This document shows, piece by piece, positions 1 through 9,972 of a stretch of 64,000 nt of DNA. A program made the translations under genes and the position numbers. Each line of letters starts with the position of its first letter. The first letter of the stretch is position 1. The notes below the pieces were generated by a model. It was given only the letters and a program-made list of their open reading frames with translations. It had not been told where the DNA came from and made no database searches. This DNA is from Amorphophallus konjac (taxonomy: Eukaryota; Streptophyta; Magnoliopsida; Alismatales; Araceae), in assembly GCA_022559845.1 (NCBI GenBank), contig CM040128.1, positions 176,444,413-176,508,412 of the forward strand. The letters are read 5' to 3'.

Positions 1-1058
1 TTTCTGGGTAGAAGGTCTTACCATAGCTCTGTTAATTACATAACAGGCAGTATTTACTGCTTCAGCCCAGAACTTCCTTGGCAGACCACCTTCAACCAAG
101 AGTGTACGACCCATCTCCACCAAGGTTCTGTTTCTCCTCTCCACAACTCCGTTCTGCTCGGGTGTTCTTGGTGAGGAGAACTTGTGATGAATTCCATTTG
201 TTCTGCAGAAATCATCAAACTGTGAGTTTTCAAACTCACCTCCATGATCAGTTAAAATGTTTTCAATTTTCTAGTTTATCTTAAGATAGAACTCCTGAAA
301 TTCTGTGAATGCATCACTTTTCTGTGACAAAAAATATACCCAAGTGTACCTAGAGAAGTCATCTACCATGACAAGCCCATACCTCCTCCCTGATAAGCTG
401 ACAGACCTAGTTGGCCCAAAAAGATCAATGTGTATCAGATCATATGGTTTAGAAGACATATTTTCTATTCTAGATTTGAATGACTTCCTAGTTAACTTGG
501 ATTGAGAACATGCATCACAGAGTTTATTTTCTTTTTAAAAGAAACTTCAGGAAGTCCTCTAACCATGCTGTGTTTATTCAATTTATGCAATACTGTGTAA
601 CTAGCATGGCCTAACCTACGATGCCATAAGAATGCTAAGTCCTCTCTGCTAGCAGTAAGGCATAGGTTAGAATGTTGTATATCATCTAAGTCTATCATGT
701 AAGTATTATTTATTCTTTTACCAAGAAATTTAACAATTTCAGAATAAGGTTCAAAAACTTTACAGTATTGAGAGTCAAAAAGAACTTTATATCCTTTATC
801 ACATAGCTGGCTGATGCTAAGTAAGTTATATGCTAAACCTTCAACCAGCATGACATCTTCAATGCAACAGGTAGTACACTTACCTACCTTACCTGTCCCG
901 ACAATTATACCCTTTGTGTTGCTACCAAAGGTGACAAGGCCTCCATGTTTCTCTGTCAGCATGCAGAACTTGGCCTTATCTCCTGTCATATGCCTGGAGC
1001 AGCCACTATCCAAGTACCACAGATTGTTCTTGGCTGCCAGGCATACCTGCACACATAA
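1..1058 (-). pseudogene. Copia B pol fragment: protease, GAG-pre-integrase, integrase core
   Basis: Read on the minus strand from 1058. A pepsin-like aspartic protease motif comes first (WYLDSGCSRHMTGD, near 1016-975), followed by the LWHRRLGHA motif of the GAG-pre-integrase zinc region (near 645-615). The integrase core then shows its three acidic positions: HIDLFGP (near 437), LTDHGGEF (near 250) and NGVVERRNRTLVE (near 155-115). In a live element this polyprotein would cut itself and insert cDNA into the genome. The copy is broken: a frameshift in an A-rich run near 520-535, an in-frame TAG at 271-273, and a TGA at the junction with the gag tail (about 1059). The window edge cuts it inside integrase, so RT and RNase H are unseen. 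Confidence 0.9.
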
Positions 1059-1619
1059 TCAGGTAGAGAATTTTGGAACCCAAGTCTGATTGGGCTCTGG
1101 AGCAGATGAAATAGAAGCAAAGTAAGAAAACAAGCTTTTTGGAATCCACATTTGTTTAAAAGAATTCTGTTCAGTGGATTTTCCATATTCCTTTCTGTTA
1201 TTATTCCTCTTCTTTTTGTTGTTATTCTTCTTGTTGGCACTAGCATAATTATTGACAGATTTGTTGCTTCTGTGCCAGTGCCATGGCCAGGGTGCATTCA
1301 CGAAATTGTGGCCATAGTAGTTTCTAGGCTGGCTGAACAAATGCATGTTCCAAGATGTCCAATTGTCATACCCACCAACCCAATTTCTAGTGTAAGGTCT
1401 GTGAGACTGTGTAGCCTGATATGCATGACCTGTAAACCTTCCCTGAGTCCCAGTCCACCCTGACCTATTTGGATAGGTTGACTGTGCAGTGTAGTAGGAC
1501 TGGGCTCTAGATTGATAGAAATATTTGGGTTAAGCTCTAAAAGCATTTTGTCTCCCCTTCACCTTGGACCCTGTAGACCTATTCACAGGTGTGTATTGGG
1601 TCTTCTTCTTAGATGGTGA
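1059..1619 (-). pseudogene. Copia B gag C-terminal linker (left part of split gag)
   Basis: This is the part of the Copia B gag downstream of the Copia A insertion point. From 1619 it reads a Lys-rich stretch, then Tyr/Ser/Gln-rich sequence with many aromatic residues, then an Asn/Lys-rich block (about 1200-1245). It ends with the short WVPK motif near 1075, which in copia polyproteins lies just before protease. There is a TAA shortly after the join (about 1540) and a TGA at about 1059. No separate function is implied; this is a gag-protease spacer. Confidence 0.75.
1615..1619. repeat. Target-site duplication of Copia A, left copy
   Basis: GGTGA directly precedes the 5' LTR and is repeated exactly at 13450-13454 after the 3' LTR. 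A 5-bp duplication is standard for copia integrase. It marks Copia A as an intact insertion. Confidence 0.95.
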
Positions 1620-1873
1620 TGTTGTGCCCCTGGCTCCTGTGGCTTGTGGTTTTGATGATTGGCTTTAGGGGTTTGTGATGATTGGTCTTATGTGAGTTAA
1701 TCACTGTGAGTCACCATGGTTTTATTAAGTCATTCTATATTCAGTCATTCTTATATTCAGTCTGTCATTCAAATGTTCATTCAGTCTTTCATATGTTCAG
1801 TCAGTTTATCTGCTTACACTGTGAGTCATTGCATTTGAAGTTCAGACTGTTTATCTGCTGCATACATTTATAG

Positions 1874-4327
1874 AGTCTGCACATTTGCATCAGGCAGCAA
1901 GTGTGTACAACGCCCTGTGTAGGCACGACAAGTCCATACACTGGTTGCACATTGCACTGCTGCAGGCACTTCTAAGTCTACACATCGTGTAGCTTGCTGG
2001 CATAGTCTGTACACTCATCTGTCTGCATGTGTCACCAAGTCCACACATTGCATCATGTGTTTGTTCATGAAGTCTATACATTTGCATGCAGCATCTCTTA
2101 AAGTATGTACATCCTCTTCAAGCATTTCAAAGTCCATACATCGCTTGGAGTTCTTTCAAGTCTATACATTGCTGAGCGTCTCACTGACTGTCTCATGCAA
2201 GTCTATACATCCTGCACCGTCTCATGCAGCATCTCAAGACAAGTCCATACATAGTTTTTCAGCACTTAGAAGTCTGTACATCGGTCCGTCTTGTTCAGCG
2301 TCTTAGTGCATTTAAAGTCTGTACAGCGTCCGTCTCAGCCAGCGTCTCATGCTGCATCTTAGGAAAGTCTATACATCGCCTTCAGACTTTCAAGTCTATA
2401 CATTCCATGATCTTCCAAGTATGTACATCCACAGTGTGACTTCAAAGTCTGAACATTGTCTCACTTCGTCAAAGTCCATACATTTGTCTTCTCTTCAAAG
2501 TCAGTACATTGGCGTTGGGCATCAAAGTATATACATCACCTTCTGCAAGCTTTATTGCAAGTCTGTACATCGGTTTGATATCAACAAGTCTGTACATTGG
2601 GTTCAACTCTCCAAGTCTGTACAGCATGCCTTGTTGTTCACACCCTTTAAAGTCTGTACATCGGCTTCGCATCTGCAAGTCTGTACATCGGTTTGATATC
2701 AACAAGTCTGTACATTGGCTTCAACTCTCCAAGTCTGTACAGCCACACTTAATAGGTAAAGTCTATACATTCTTCAGCTGGAACTGTGCAAGTCTGTACA
2801 TCGTTATTTGCCAAAGTTTGTACATTGACATCTGTTCCTACGTTGCACTTCCAAGTCTGCACATTGGGTTCTTTACCTACGTTCAGCTTTGAAAGTCTGC
2901 ACATTGGCAGTTTTACCAACGTTACCTTGCCAAAGTCTATACACTCGTTGTCTTCCATTGTTTCAAGTCTGTACAGCCTTTCCATTGGAAAGTCTATACA
3001 TTGGTCGCTGAATAATCTTCAAGTCTATACAGACCTTGACTAGTTCTAGTCTGTACATCGACCAGCTATAATTGGCAAGACTACACATCGTGATTTCATC
3101 GCTTCAAGTTTGTACAGTCTCTCCCTCAGCAAGTCTATACACTGGGGTCGTTCAGCTGCAAGGACAGGATGTCTGTACTTTGGGTGCTCATGCATTACTC
3201 TCATCGAAGTCTACACATCCGATAGGCTTGTTACAAGTCTGTACACCGAGGAAGCTTGAAGGTTCTCAAGTGTATACACTCTACACACTTGGTTATCTAA
3301 TGCACTTAACTGCAAGTCTATACACTATGCTCGCATGAAGATATCCAAGTCTATACACTCTCTCAGTGTACACACTTACTCACTTGCTGTTCTTCAAAGT
3401 ATGCACATCGCATAGCTTCACATATTTGAAGTCCATACATTGGAGAGTTTGTACATTGCATTTGCATTCAGAAGCCTATACATCATGAAGTCTGCACATT
3501 GCTGAATGTTCTTCAAGTCTGAACAGCGGATGTCTTCATATGTCAAGTCTACACACTGCATGCTCACTCAACTAACTCTATACACTCGTGAGTGTCTCAT
3601 CAAGTCCATACACTGGCCATGAGCTGAAGTCTATGGCTGAGCAAGTCCATACATTGGCTGCTGTTCTTCAGAGTCTGTACATCGCAGTGAGTTGCAGGTT
3701 GCCTTAGTCTGTACAGCCGTTGGCTTCTTATGTGAAGTCCACACATTGGAAAAGCTAGTGCTTGCATTGTTCATCACCTGTCTTGTTCACTGCGTCGACG
3801 CTGCACGTTGGAAGTGTTGATGCCTTGGGCTGATGTCCAAAGGTGTCTTGATCAACATCAAGTCTGTACAACATGAAGTCTGTACATTGGCTTTTGTCTT
3901 GAACAGAAGGCCTTAGTCTACACACTCTTCTGTTATGATAATGCACTCTTCAGCAAGTATATACACTGAGCACGCATGAAGACTACTAAGTCTATACACT
4001 CCCTCACTCTGTACACACTTGCTACATTGATTTCTGAAGTCTATACAATGCTTTGCATTCACAGAGTCTGTACAGGTTGTTCAGACTTAAACTGATGACT
4101 TATCCGATGCTATCTCTGACAGGGATTCTTACCGAGATTGATGACCTGGCTCGTGAAGCAGATGCTGACACGTGGATGAAGCTGCCTCGGTTCTGGCGAA
4201 TTCCTTGGGTGGGAAAACATGGGAGCCACGCGCCCTGGGGCTGCTGCTGCTGCTGCTTTATATATGAGCCTTCTTCCACTAAAGAAGGCGGATCGATCGA
4301 AAGAAAAGGAGAAAAGTCTATACATCC
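1874..4327 (+). repeat. Array of about 70 degenerate 14-bp motifs, consensus AAGTCTRTACAYYG
   Basis: By eye I count 65-70 copies of AAGTCTRTACA followed by TYG or similar. Clean examples start at 2586, 2613, 2650, 2677, 2704, 2731, 2759, 2790 and 2814. Spacing is 24-45 bp and very often 27 bp. The spacers are mostly unrelated, so this is neither a simple tandem repeat nor a CRISPR. One isolated copy sits downstream of the TATA box at 4313-4327. The same array is in the 3' LTR, and on the other strand in the LTR of Copia B. Function unknown; a repeated protein-binding or RNA-level site is possible. Confidence 0.9.
4259..4265 (+). promoter_or_regulatory. TATA box of Copia A 5' LTR
   Basis: TATATAT just after a (CTG)n run and followed by a purine-rich leader. 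The matching site in the 3' LTR is 12610-12618. Position about 830 bp before the LTR end fits a U3/R border. Inferred from sequence only. Confidence 0.65.
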
Positions 4328-5052
4328 AGTCTGAGAGCAGCAGAGTATTCTCGATCCAGTGAGTAGAGAAGAAGAAGAAAAAGAAGAGTGGCAGAGTGAG
4401 AGAAGTTGCAGAAGTAAAAAGAGAAAGAGAGAGAGCTCGCGAGTAAGAGAGGGAAGCAGAGAAGAAAAATGAAGAGAAAGAAGAAGCTTCATCTGAAGAC
4501 TAGCTCCTACTGGACCGTGGATCAGATCCAGGCCAGTCAGCTCTGTTGAGAGCCACATCTGTGTTTTCATCTTTTACAGCTTTCTGATTGCTGTGTTATT
4601 TTCGTTTATTATTTTCCTTTGTTTTCTGATTACCTTTGTACTTCCAATCCTCTGGACTGAGGTCGGGTCCCTCCTGGTCTGGAGGAAGAGAGGTCTGCGA
4701 CCTCTAGTTTCTAAGTGGCTGGGAGTCACTTGGGTGTCCCTCCGGTTGGGAGGAAGAGGGGAGGCTGTTCCCCTGGTCAAGCTGTGTGGCAGCAACTGTT
4801 TGCAGACTGAGTCTGCTTGGTTCTAGCGTTTTCTAGTGAAGCCTCACTCCGGTTGGGAGTGAGGGGTGGATGTAGGTCTGGAGGACCGAACCACCTAAAA
4901 ATCCATTGAGTAGTGGTTTGATTGCTTGAGTTGCTTCCGCTAGATGCTTGGATAGGCGCGCTCCAAGTGTTTGTATTTGAGTTGAATCGAATTGGTTCTA
5001 TTCTGTGTCTATCTCTAGCATCCAAGTTTTTATTTGGCCATTATATATAGAA

Positions 5053-5078
5053 GGATACATTCACCCCCCTCTGTATCC
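5053..5078 (+). other. Conserved hairpin near LTR 3' end
   Basis: GGATACA (5053-5059) pairs with TGTATCC (5072-5078) around the 12-nt loop TTCACCCCCCTC. The Copia B LTR has a different stem around the same loop (15437-15460), which argues for selection on structure. It lies 18 bp from the LTR end, so it would be in the R-U5 part of the RNA. Confidence 0.7.
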
Positions 5079-5097
5079 GGGCCTAGCACCCTAACAG

Positions 5098-5112
5098 TTG
5101 TATCAGAGTGGG
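5098..5112 (+). promoter_or_regulatory. Primer-binding site of Copia A (initiator Met tRNA-like)
   Basis: TTGTATCAGAGTGGG directly follows the LTR. It differs slightly from the common plant TGGTATCAGAGC site complementary to tRNA-iMet, having T for G at the second position and GTGGG after CAGA. Confidence 0.8.
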
Positions 5113-5224
5113 TGTCTGCATACAAGGTCCAGCGACCTGCAGATCGATCTTGCAGTCTTCGGTGCTAATTTGTTTTAGTGCATCAATATTCTTGTTGCAT
5201 TGAATCTATCGACTGTCTGTTTCA

Positions 5225-7602
5225 ATGGCTTGTCCACCCGTCTTTAGTGGTTCTGATTTCAACCAGTGGCACAGTGCTTTACGTAGTTATGTTAAATCTG
5301 TTGATCCAGACCTGTGGAAAGTGATTTCACAGGGTCCTCATGAATTACCAAATAAAAGGTCCAAATGGACTGACAGTCACAAATCAATGTATGAGGAGAA
5401 TCAGACAGCTATAAATCTGATGAAAGCAGCCACTGACAAAGCCTTTCACTCATGTTTCCTTGATTACAGATCTGCAAGGGATATGTTAGAGATGATGAAG
5501 AGAGCCGGGAAAGGAAATCAAACAAGCTGCATGATGGCCAATAGAAGAAATCAAAGTGGCAGCGATCAAGGCAGCAATCAAACTGAAGAAGATGATGATG
5601 ATGAGGTAAATCTCTTCGAGAATTTTTCTCTAGAAGATTGGGAGAATGCATATGCTGAATTATTTGAATCTCATGAACTGTTAAGAAAACAGTATAAAAA
5701 ATTGAAGAAGGGTACTGGTTTAGATAGTTCAAGCTCTCCTTGTAGAAATTGTGTTGAATTGAAAAATATTCATGATGCCTGTATGTCTGATTTTCAAATA
5801 TTGAAGAAACAAATCTCATTATTGAAAATTGAAAATCAAGATCATATAAATGTGATATCTGAACTCAAAGAAAAATTCAACTCAGATAATGATAATCAGA
5901 CTCTTGTTGACTATCATGACCAGTATGAAAAATTGCTGAAAAACTTTGAAAGTGTGAACTCAGATTTAAACAAGCTGAAATCTGAAAATGATTCTCTGAG
6001 AATATCTGCTAATAAAAATGATAAAAAATTTGAGAAACTTGCTTGCTGAAAAACTTGCTTGCTGAAAAACTTGAAGCCATCAAATCTGTGAATGTGGAAT
6101 TATAGAAAAACATTGAAAAGAAGGAAAAAGATTTGAAGGAATTCAAGGCTGGAAGAAAACTTGAAACTAATTCAGAAGATCAGCTTCTAATAAATGAATT
6201 AGTTCAGAATGACAAACTTAAGCAAGAAAATGAGAAATTGAAAATGCTGAACTCCACTATGTCTGAGAGACTTCTAGCTTTAGAAAGAGGTAAAAGTGTT
6301 TGCTTTGAAAATTCTGATAAACTGAACAATCTGGAAAATGAAATTGAGAAATATAAAACTGCCAACAAAGTTTTGAATGAAGCTATGAATTGCAGTGAGC
6401 AAGAAATTGCCAGTTATGAGTTACAAATCACCTCTTTAGAAAATGAAATCCAAGACTTAAAGAACTCTCTGTCAAAGTTTGTAAGTGGATAAGAAAATCT
6501 GGACAGGTTGTTAGGAGTTAAGGTCAATACTCAAAGGGAAGGGTTAGGCTACAACAATGTCAATAAAAAGGCTTTTGAAAACAAGCTGACGACATCCTTT
6601 ATCAAAGCATCAGATGTAGCCACCACCTCAGAAAATAAATAACCAAATGTTCAAAAAAATCAGAAACAAATTGAAAAGTTGAAAAAGGTTGATGGATCCA
6701 AGCTGAAAACTATTTTCATTAAAACCTCTGAATAGGAAAAGCTTTCTACTTCATCCCCAATTCAGTACAAGGCTAAGAAAACAGGAAAAGAGGACAAAAA
6801 TCAGAAAAGGACTGCAAATCAGAAAATAAATGAAAAGGGTTCATCAGTGTTTGCTGATCACAGTCCTCACACACACTCACATGCATCTAAAAAGAAGATT
6901 ATCTGTCATTACTGTCATAAAGCTGGACATCTGATGCATGAATGTAAGTAGATGGAGAAGGATGATAAGAATGCTAGGAGATATCATGACAAAAATCCTT
7001 CATCTCAGAAAAGGAGAATTGAGTGCTTTCATTGTGGTAAACTAGGACACAAAATTTCACAATGCTGGTTTGTTAGTGATAAGAATAAATTTCATGCAAA
7101 CGATCATGCTCTTAACAAGAACAAGTCTGTTCCAATAAACCAGCATATGACATGCTTTAATTGTGAAAAATTGGGTCATAAGAGATTTGAATGCTGGCTG
7201 AATGCTGGTAAGAAAAGTTCTAATTCATGCTTTAACTGTGGCAAGATGGGCCACATTGCAGCCCACTGTTGGCATATTCAGGGTAGAAATGTGAATCTCA
7301 AACATGCTAAATTCCCTGTAAGACAATTTGTAAAACTTTCATGCTATAACTGTGGGAAGCCAGGTCACAGGGCTGCAACCTGTTGGCTGGCAGGATATCA
7401 AAACTAAACTGGTTTTGGCAAATAGAATTTTTATTCTGTTAACAAGAAATCTCATGCTTATGCACATAGAATTCATGCTAACAAGAATGTGCATAAATCA
7501 GATCTGAAAACTGCTCCTAGAAATGTGCTGAGAAAACCTGCTAGGAGTAATACTGTTTTGTCAGGACCCAAGACTTCTTGGGCACCTGTTTGTGCAAAAT
7601 AA
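5225..7602 (+). pseudogene. Copia A gag: capsid N-terminus, coiled coil, five zinc knuckles; broken
   Basis: The start ATG at 5225 gives a Trp-containing copia gag N-terminus (F-G-S-D-F-N-Q-W; WKVISQGP) like that of Copia B. After about residue 90 the central capsid region found in Copia B is missing. An acidic patch then leads into a long Lys/Glu/Asn-rich coiled coil (about 5600-6480). CCHC zinc knuckles start near 6904, 7024, 7153, 7228 and 7351. The last codons read GPKTSWAP, matching the usual copia gag-protease border, then TAA at 7600. Breaks: a frame change at a doubled 16-bp unit (6035-6066), and in-frame stops near 6103, 6490, 6640, 6733, 6950, 7405 and 7420. Gag would have packaged element RNA; RNA binding by the knuckles is inferred from the family. 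Confidence 0.85.
6902..7392 (+). other. Cluster of five CCHC zinc knuckles in Copia A gag
   Basis: Five C-x2-C-x4-H-x4-C motifs: CHYCHKAGHLMHEC, CFHCGKLGHKISQC, CFNCEKLGHKRFEC, CFNCGKMGHIAAHC and CYNCGKPGHRAATC. Each is followed by Lys/Asn-rich linker, and the last four have W two or three residues after the final C or close to it. Copia gag normally has one knuckle, as Copia B does. An in-frame TAG at about 6950 separates the first from the other four; the last four share one open frame (6952-7407). Confidence 0.88.
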
Positions 7603-9958
7603 CATTGCTATGCAGGTGTGCCTTGGGACTGGAATAAAAAGGGGTCATGATCCAAGGCACTCAAGAAGAAAACCCCATACTGTACTTTTCAGGTAAACTT
7701 CCTGCTCTTCTTGCTTTTAGTTTTAATGCATAGCAAGTTAAATCTGTTTTTGCATTTTAACTCATCATCTGCCATGTGCATTATTTTCTGATCATGCATT
7801 TGCTGAGAGTTCTGTGCAAATATCAGATTAAAAAGGATTGTCTGTATCTGATGCATACATAGGCTAATTGCAATTGCTTGATAATTGTGTTATGCATAGA
7901 CTCTGAAAACAGATTGCATTTCGAATTTTCTGAAAAATCTGAATTGCTTATGAGTGTGACTTGAAATTTGTGTGTTGCAATAGCTCACTGAAATTCTGAA
8001 TTGCATATAGGACTGCATGTTGAATTATCATGCATGACCTCAATGGTATATAAATGGTAAGGTACCAAAAGGCAGGGAGGCCTGTCTGGAGGTTCTTACT
8101 ATGTGTGAGCTGGTCTCTTAGACCAAGTGCTCCGCCTAGTACCATAGGTCACTTTGCTGGTTAGGACAGTCTGAATGAGCATGAATCAAAATCATATGTT
8201 CAGTTTCTCATGGCAAACATTACATGTTTTCAGGGGGAGTTAGTTGCATATCCTTGTATAGCATTCAATGTTGAGTCTTTGCATATCTCTGCATACATAT
8301 AGTGCATTGCACTCTTACATTGAAAATGCCAAAAAGAGAGTTTGAATGCATATTGTGAGGGGGAGTCAATGCATTGCATATAGGTTGTCAAATGCATACA
8401 TGTGTCAGAACTCATTGCATATCCTCCATTACTGATTTTGTTGACAAACCTTAATCATATTCTGAAAACTTTGAACTTCACAATCTCTCTTGACAATTGG
8501 TATTTCTCCTATCAATTGGTATCATTTGGGTTCAGAATTCCATCAATCCTTCATGAAGATTTCAATGGGCTATCTCGATCATAAATCTAAAAATTTTGAA
8601 CTAGAAATCTTCTATTATACAGTTTTATGAATGTCTGAAATAACTCATGTGGTTTAAGTTTAATGTCCATGGAGTTTGACTTTAAAATCTCTTAAAAATA
8701 TCTGAAGCATGTTTAATAAACCTTAACCATTTGTTTCATGCTGTGTCTTGTGAAAAATTTCTGAAATCTGCACTTTTGAATACATGACTTTAATTGGTTA
8801 AGTACATGAAACTATTATTGATTTGAAGCAAATGAATGTCTCTGAAATGTCTAAAGGGTTATAACTGTCAGAGCAATGACATTGGTCACTGAGAAACACA
8901 AGTCCAAAGGACTGTGTCATGAGGTGCCTTAGTTAACTCTGCATAAAATTCATTGAAAATCAGGCAGAGCAATGGCATGCACACTGAGAAATATAACTCA
9001 CTCATTAAAAAATGATTTGTAGTGTGTCATGATGTGTAAATGCTAACTCTGTTCACATAAAGCATGACAGTTAGTCACACTAAGAGCTTAAGGATATTAG
9101 CCTCTAATCAAGGTATATCCTCTAGTTACAATGTGTGCACTGAACTAGAGTGCTCGTAAAATTTGTAGCAAGAAAATTGTTGAACAAATTGAAATATCTG
9201 AATATTGATGCAAAAATCAAATTGCTACAACCCTAGACAAAATCATATGACTTCATAATTGCTTGATTTCAATACTGATGCATGTAATTCTGAAAGAAGT
9301 CAATCAATTTGATTGTGTAAGAGAAAGGGAGTTTTATCAAGATAAATATGAGGGCTTGGTTCATCTTTATTAAACCATGGTTTTAGATATCAATACATAA
9401 TTTTATTGATAAACTCTGCATACATCAAGTTTAAACCATGTTGTTCAATAAAACTCATTCATAAGCCCTTATAATAGAAGACTTTGAAAACTTATGTTTT
9501 GGATTTATGAGATTGCTATCTCTCTGAAAATCTGACTGAAGTTATTGAGATTGGAGCTTCTTTGAAAATCTGCTACTTGAAACTCTTCTGCTCAATATCA
9601 TTGATTCATTGACCTGAACCTCTCCTTGTTATCCATCTCATAAAATTCCACTTATTGAGGGGGAGCTTCCATGTCATATGCAACATGCTGCATAGAAACT
9701 CTTAAAGGGGGAGCATTGTGTTCTTGCATTTTGGTATCTCCTTCTGCATCTTCATTCATATTGATTATATCAAAGGGGGAGATCTTTACCAAAGGGGGAG
9801 TATTTTATTCAATCATTGCATGCTGGTTTACTTTCACTTCTCAAACTATTTTCTTTTTGATGAAGTCAAAGGGGGAGAATAGTTTGAGTCATCAGAATGA
9901 CTTTAATAAAAATGTCTTACATCATCAGAATGACTCACTGTGTACTGTTGCCATCATC
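7603..9958 (+). other. Non-coding 3' region of Copia A
   Basis: About 2.4 kb between the gag end and the polypurine tract. It is AT-rich, with frequent GCAT and CTGAAA words and no open frame with a recognisable domain. It stands where protease to RNase H would be in an autonomous relative. It contains repeated polypurine tracts, listed separately. No promoter or RNA gene seen. Confidence 0.7.
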
Positions 9959-9970
9959 AAAAAGGGGGAG
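8231..9970 (+). repeat. Eight polypurine-tract-like repeats (RRRGGGGGAG)
   Basis: Copies at 8231-8239, 8357-8365, 9657-9665, 9704-9713, 9772-9781, 9791-9800, 9868-9877 and 9959-9970. The last is 2 bp from the 3' LTR and is the likely primer for plus-strand DNA synthesis. Multiple polypurine tracts upstream of the 3' LTR are reported for Sireviruses, so this supports the lineage call. Confidence 0.85.
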
Positions 9971-9972
9971 AT

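Larger units (their letters stand above)
1620..5096 (+). repeat. 5' LTR of Copia A (3477 bp)
   Basis: Matches 9973-13449 over its full length. It begins TGTTGTGCCC and ends ACCCTAACA. U3 is dominated by the 14-bp motif array (1874-4327). A TATA box at 4259-4265 follows a CTG run, and the 3' end has a hairpin (5053-5078). Many short open frames inside come from the array motif having no stop codon in any frame; they are not genes. Confidence 0.97.

Noticed and set aside
2586..2814. SBP/SPL binding sites (GTAC cores) as the array function
   Set aside because: GTAC occurs only in copies with CTGTACA; the equally common CTATACA copies lack it, so the consensus does not fit.
2055..3338. Chain of 70-127 codon open frames in the LTR
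   Set aside because: Open in several frames at once because the motif lacks stops; repeated in the 3' LTR; no domain.
1874..4327. CRISPR-like spaced repeat array
   Set aside because: Repeats are only about 14 bp and degenerate, spacers vary in length, and the arrays lie inside plant retrotransposon LTRs. No cas genes.
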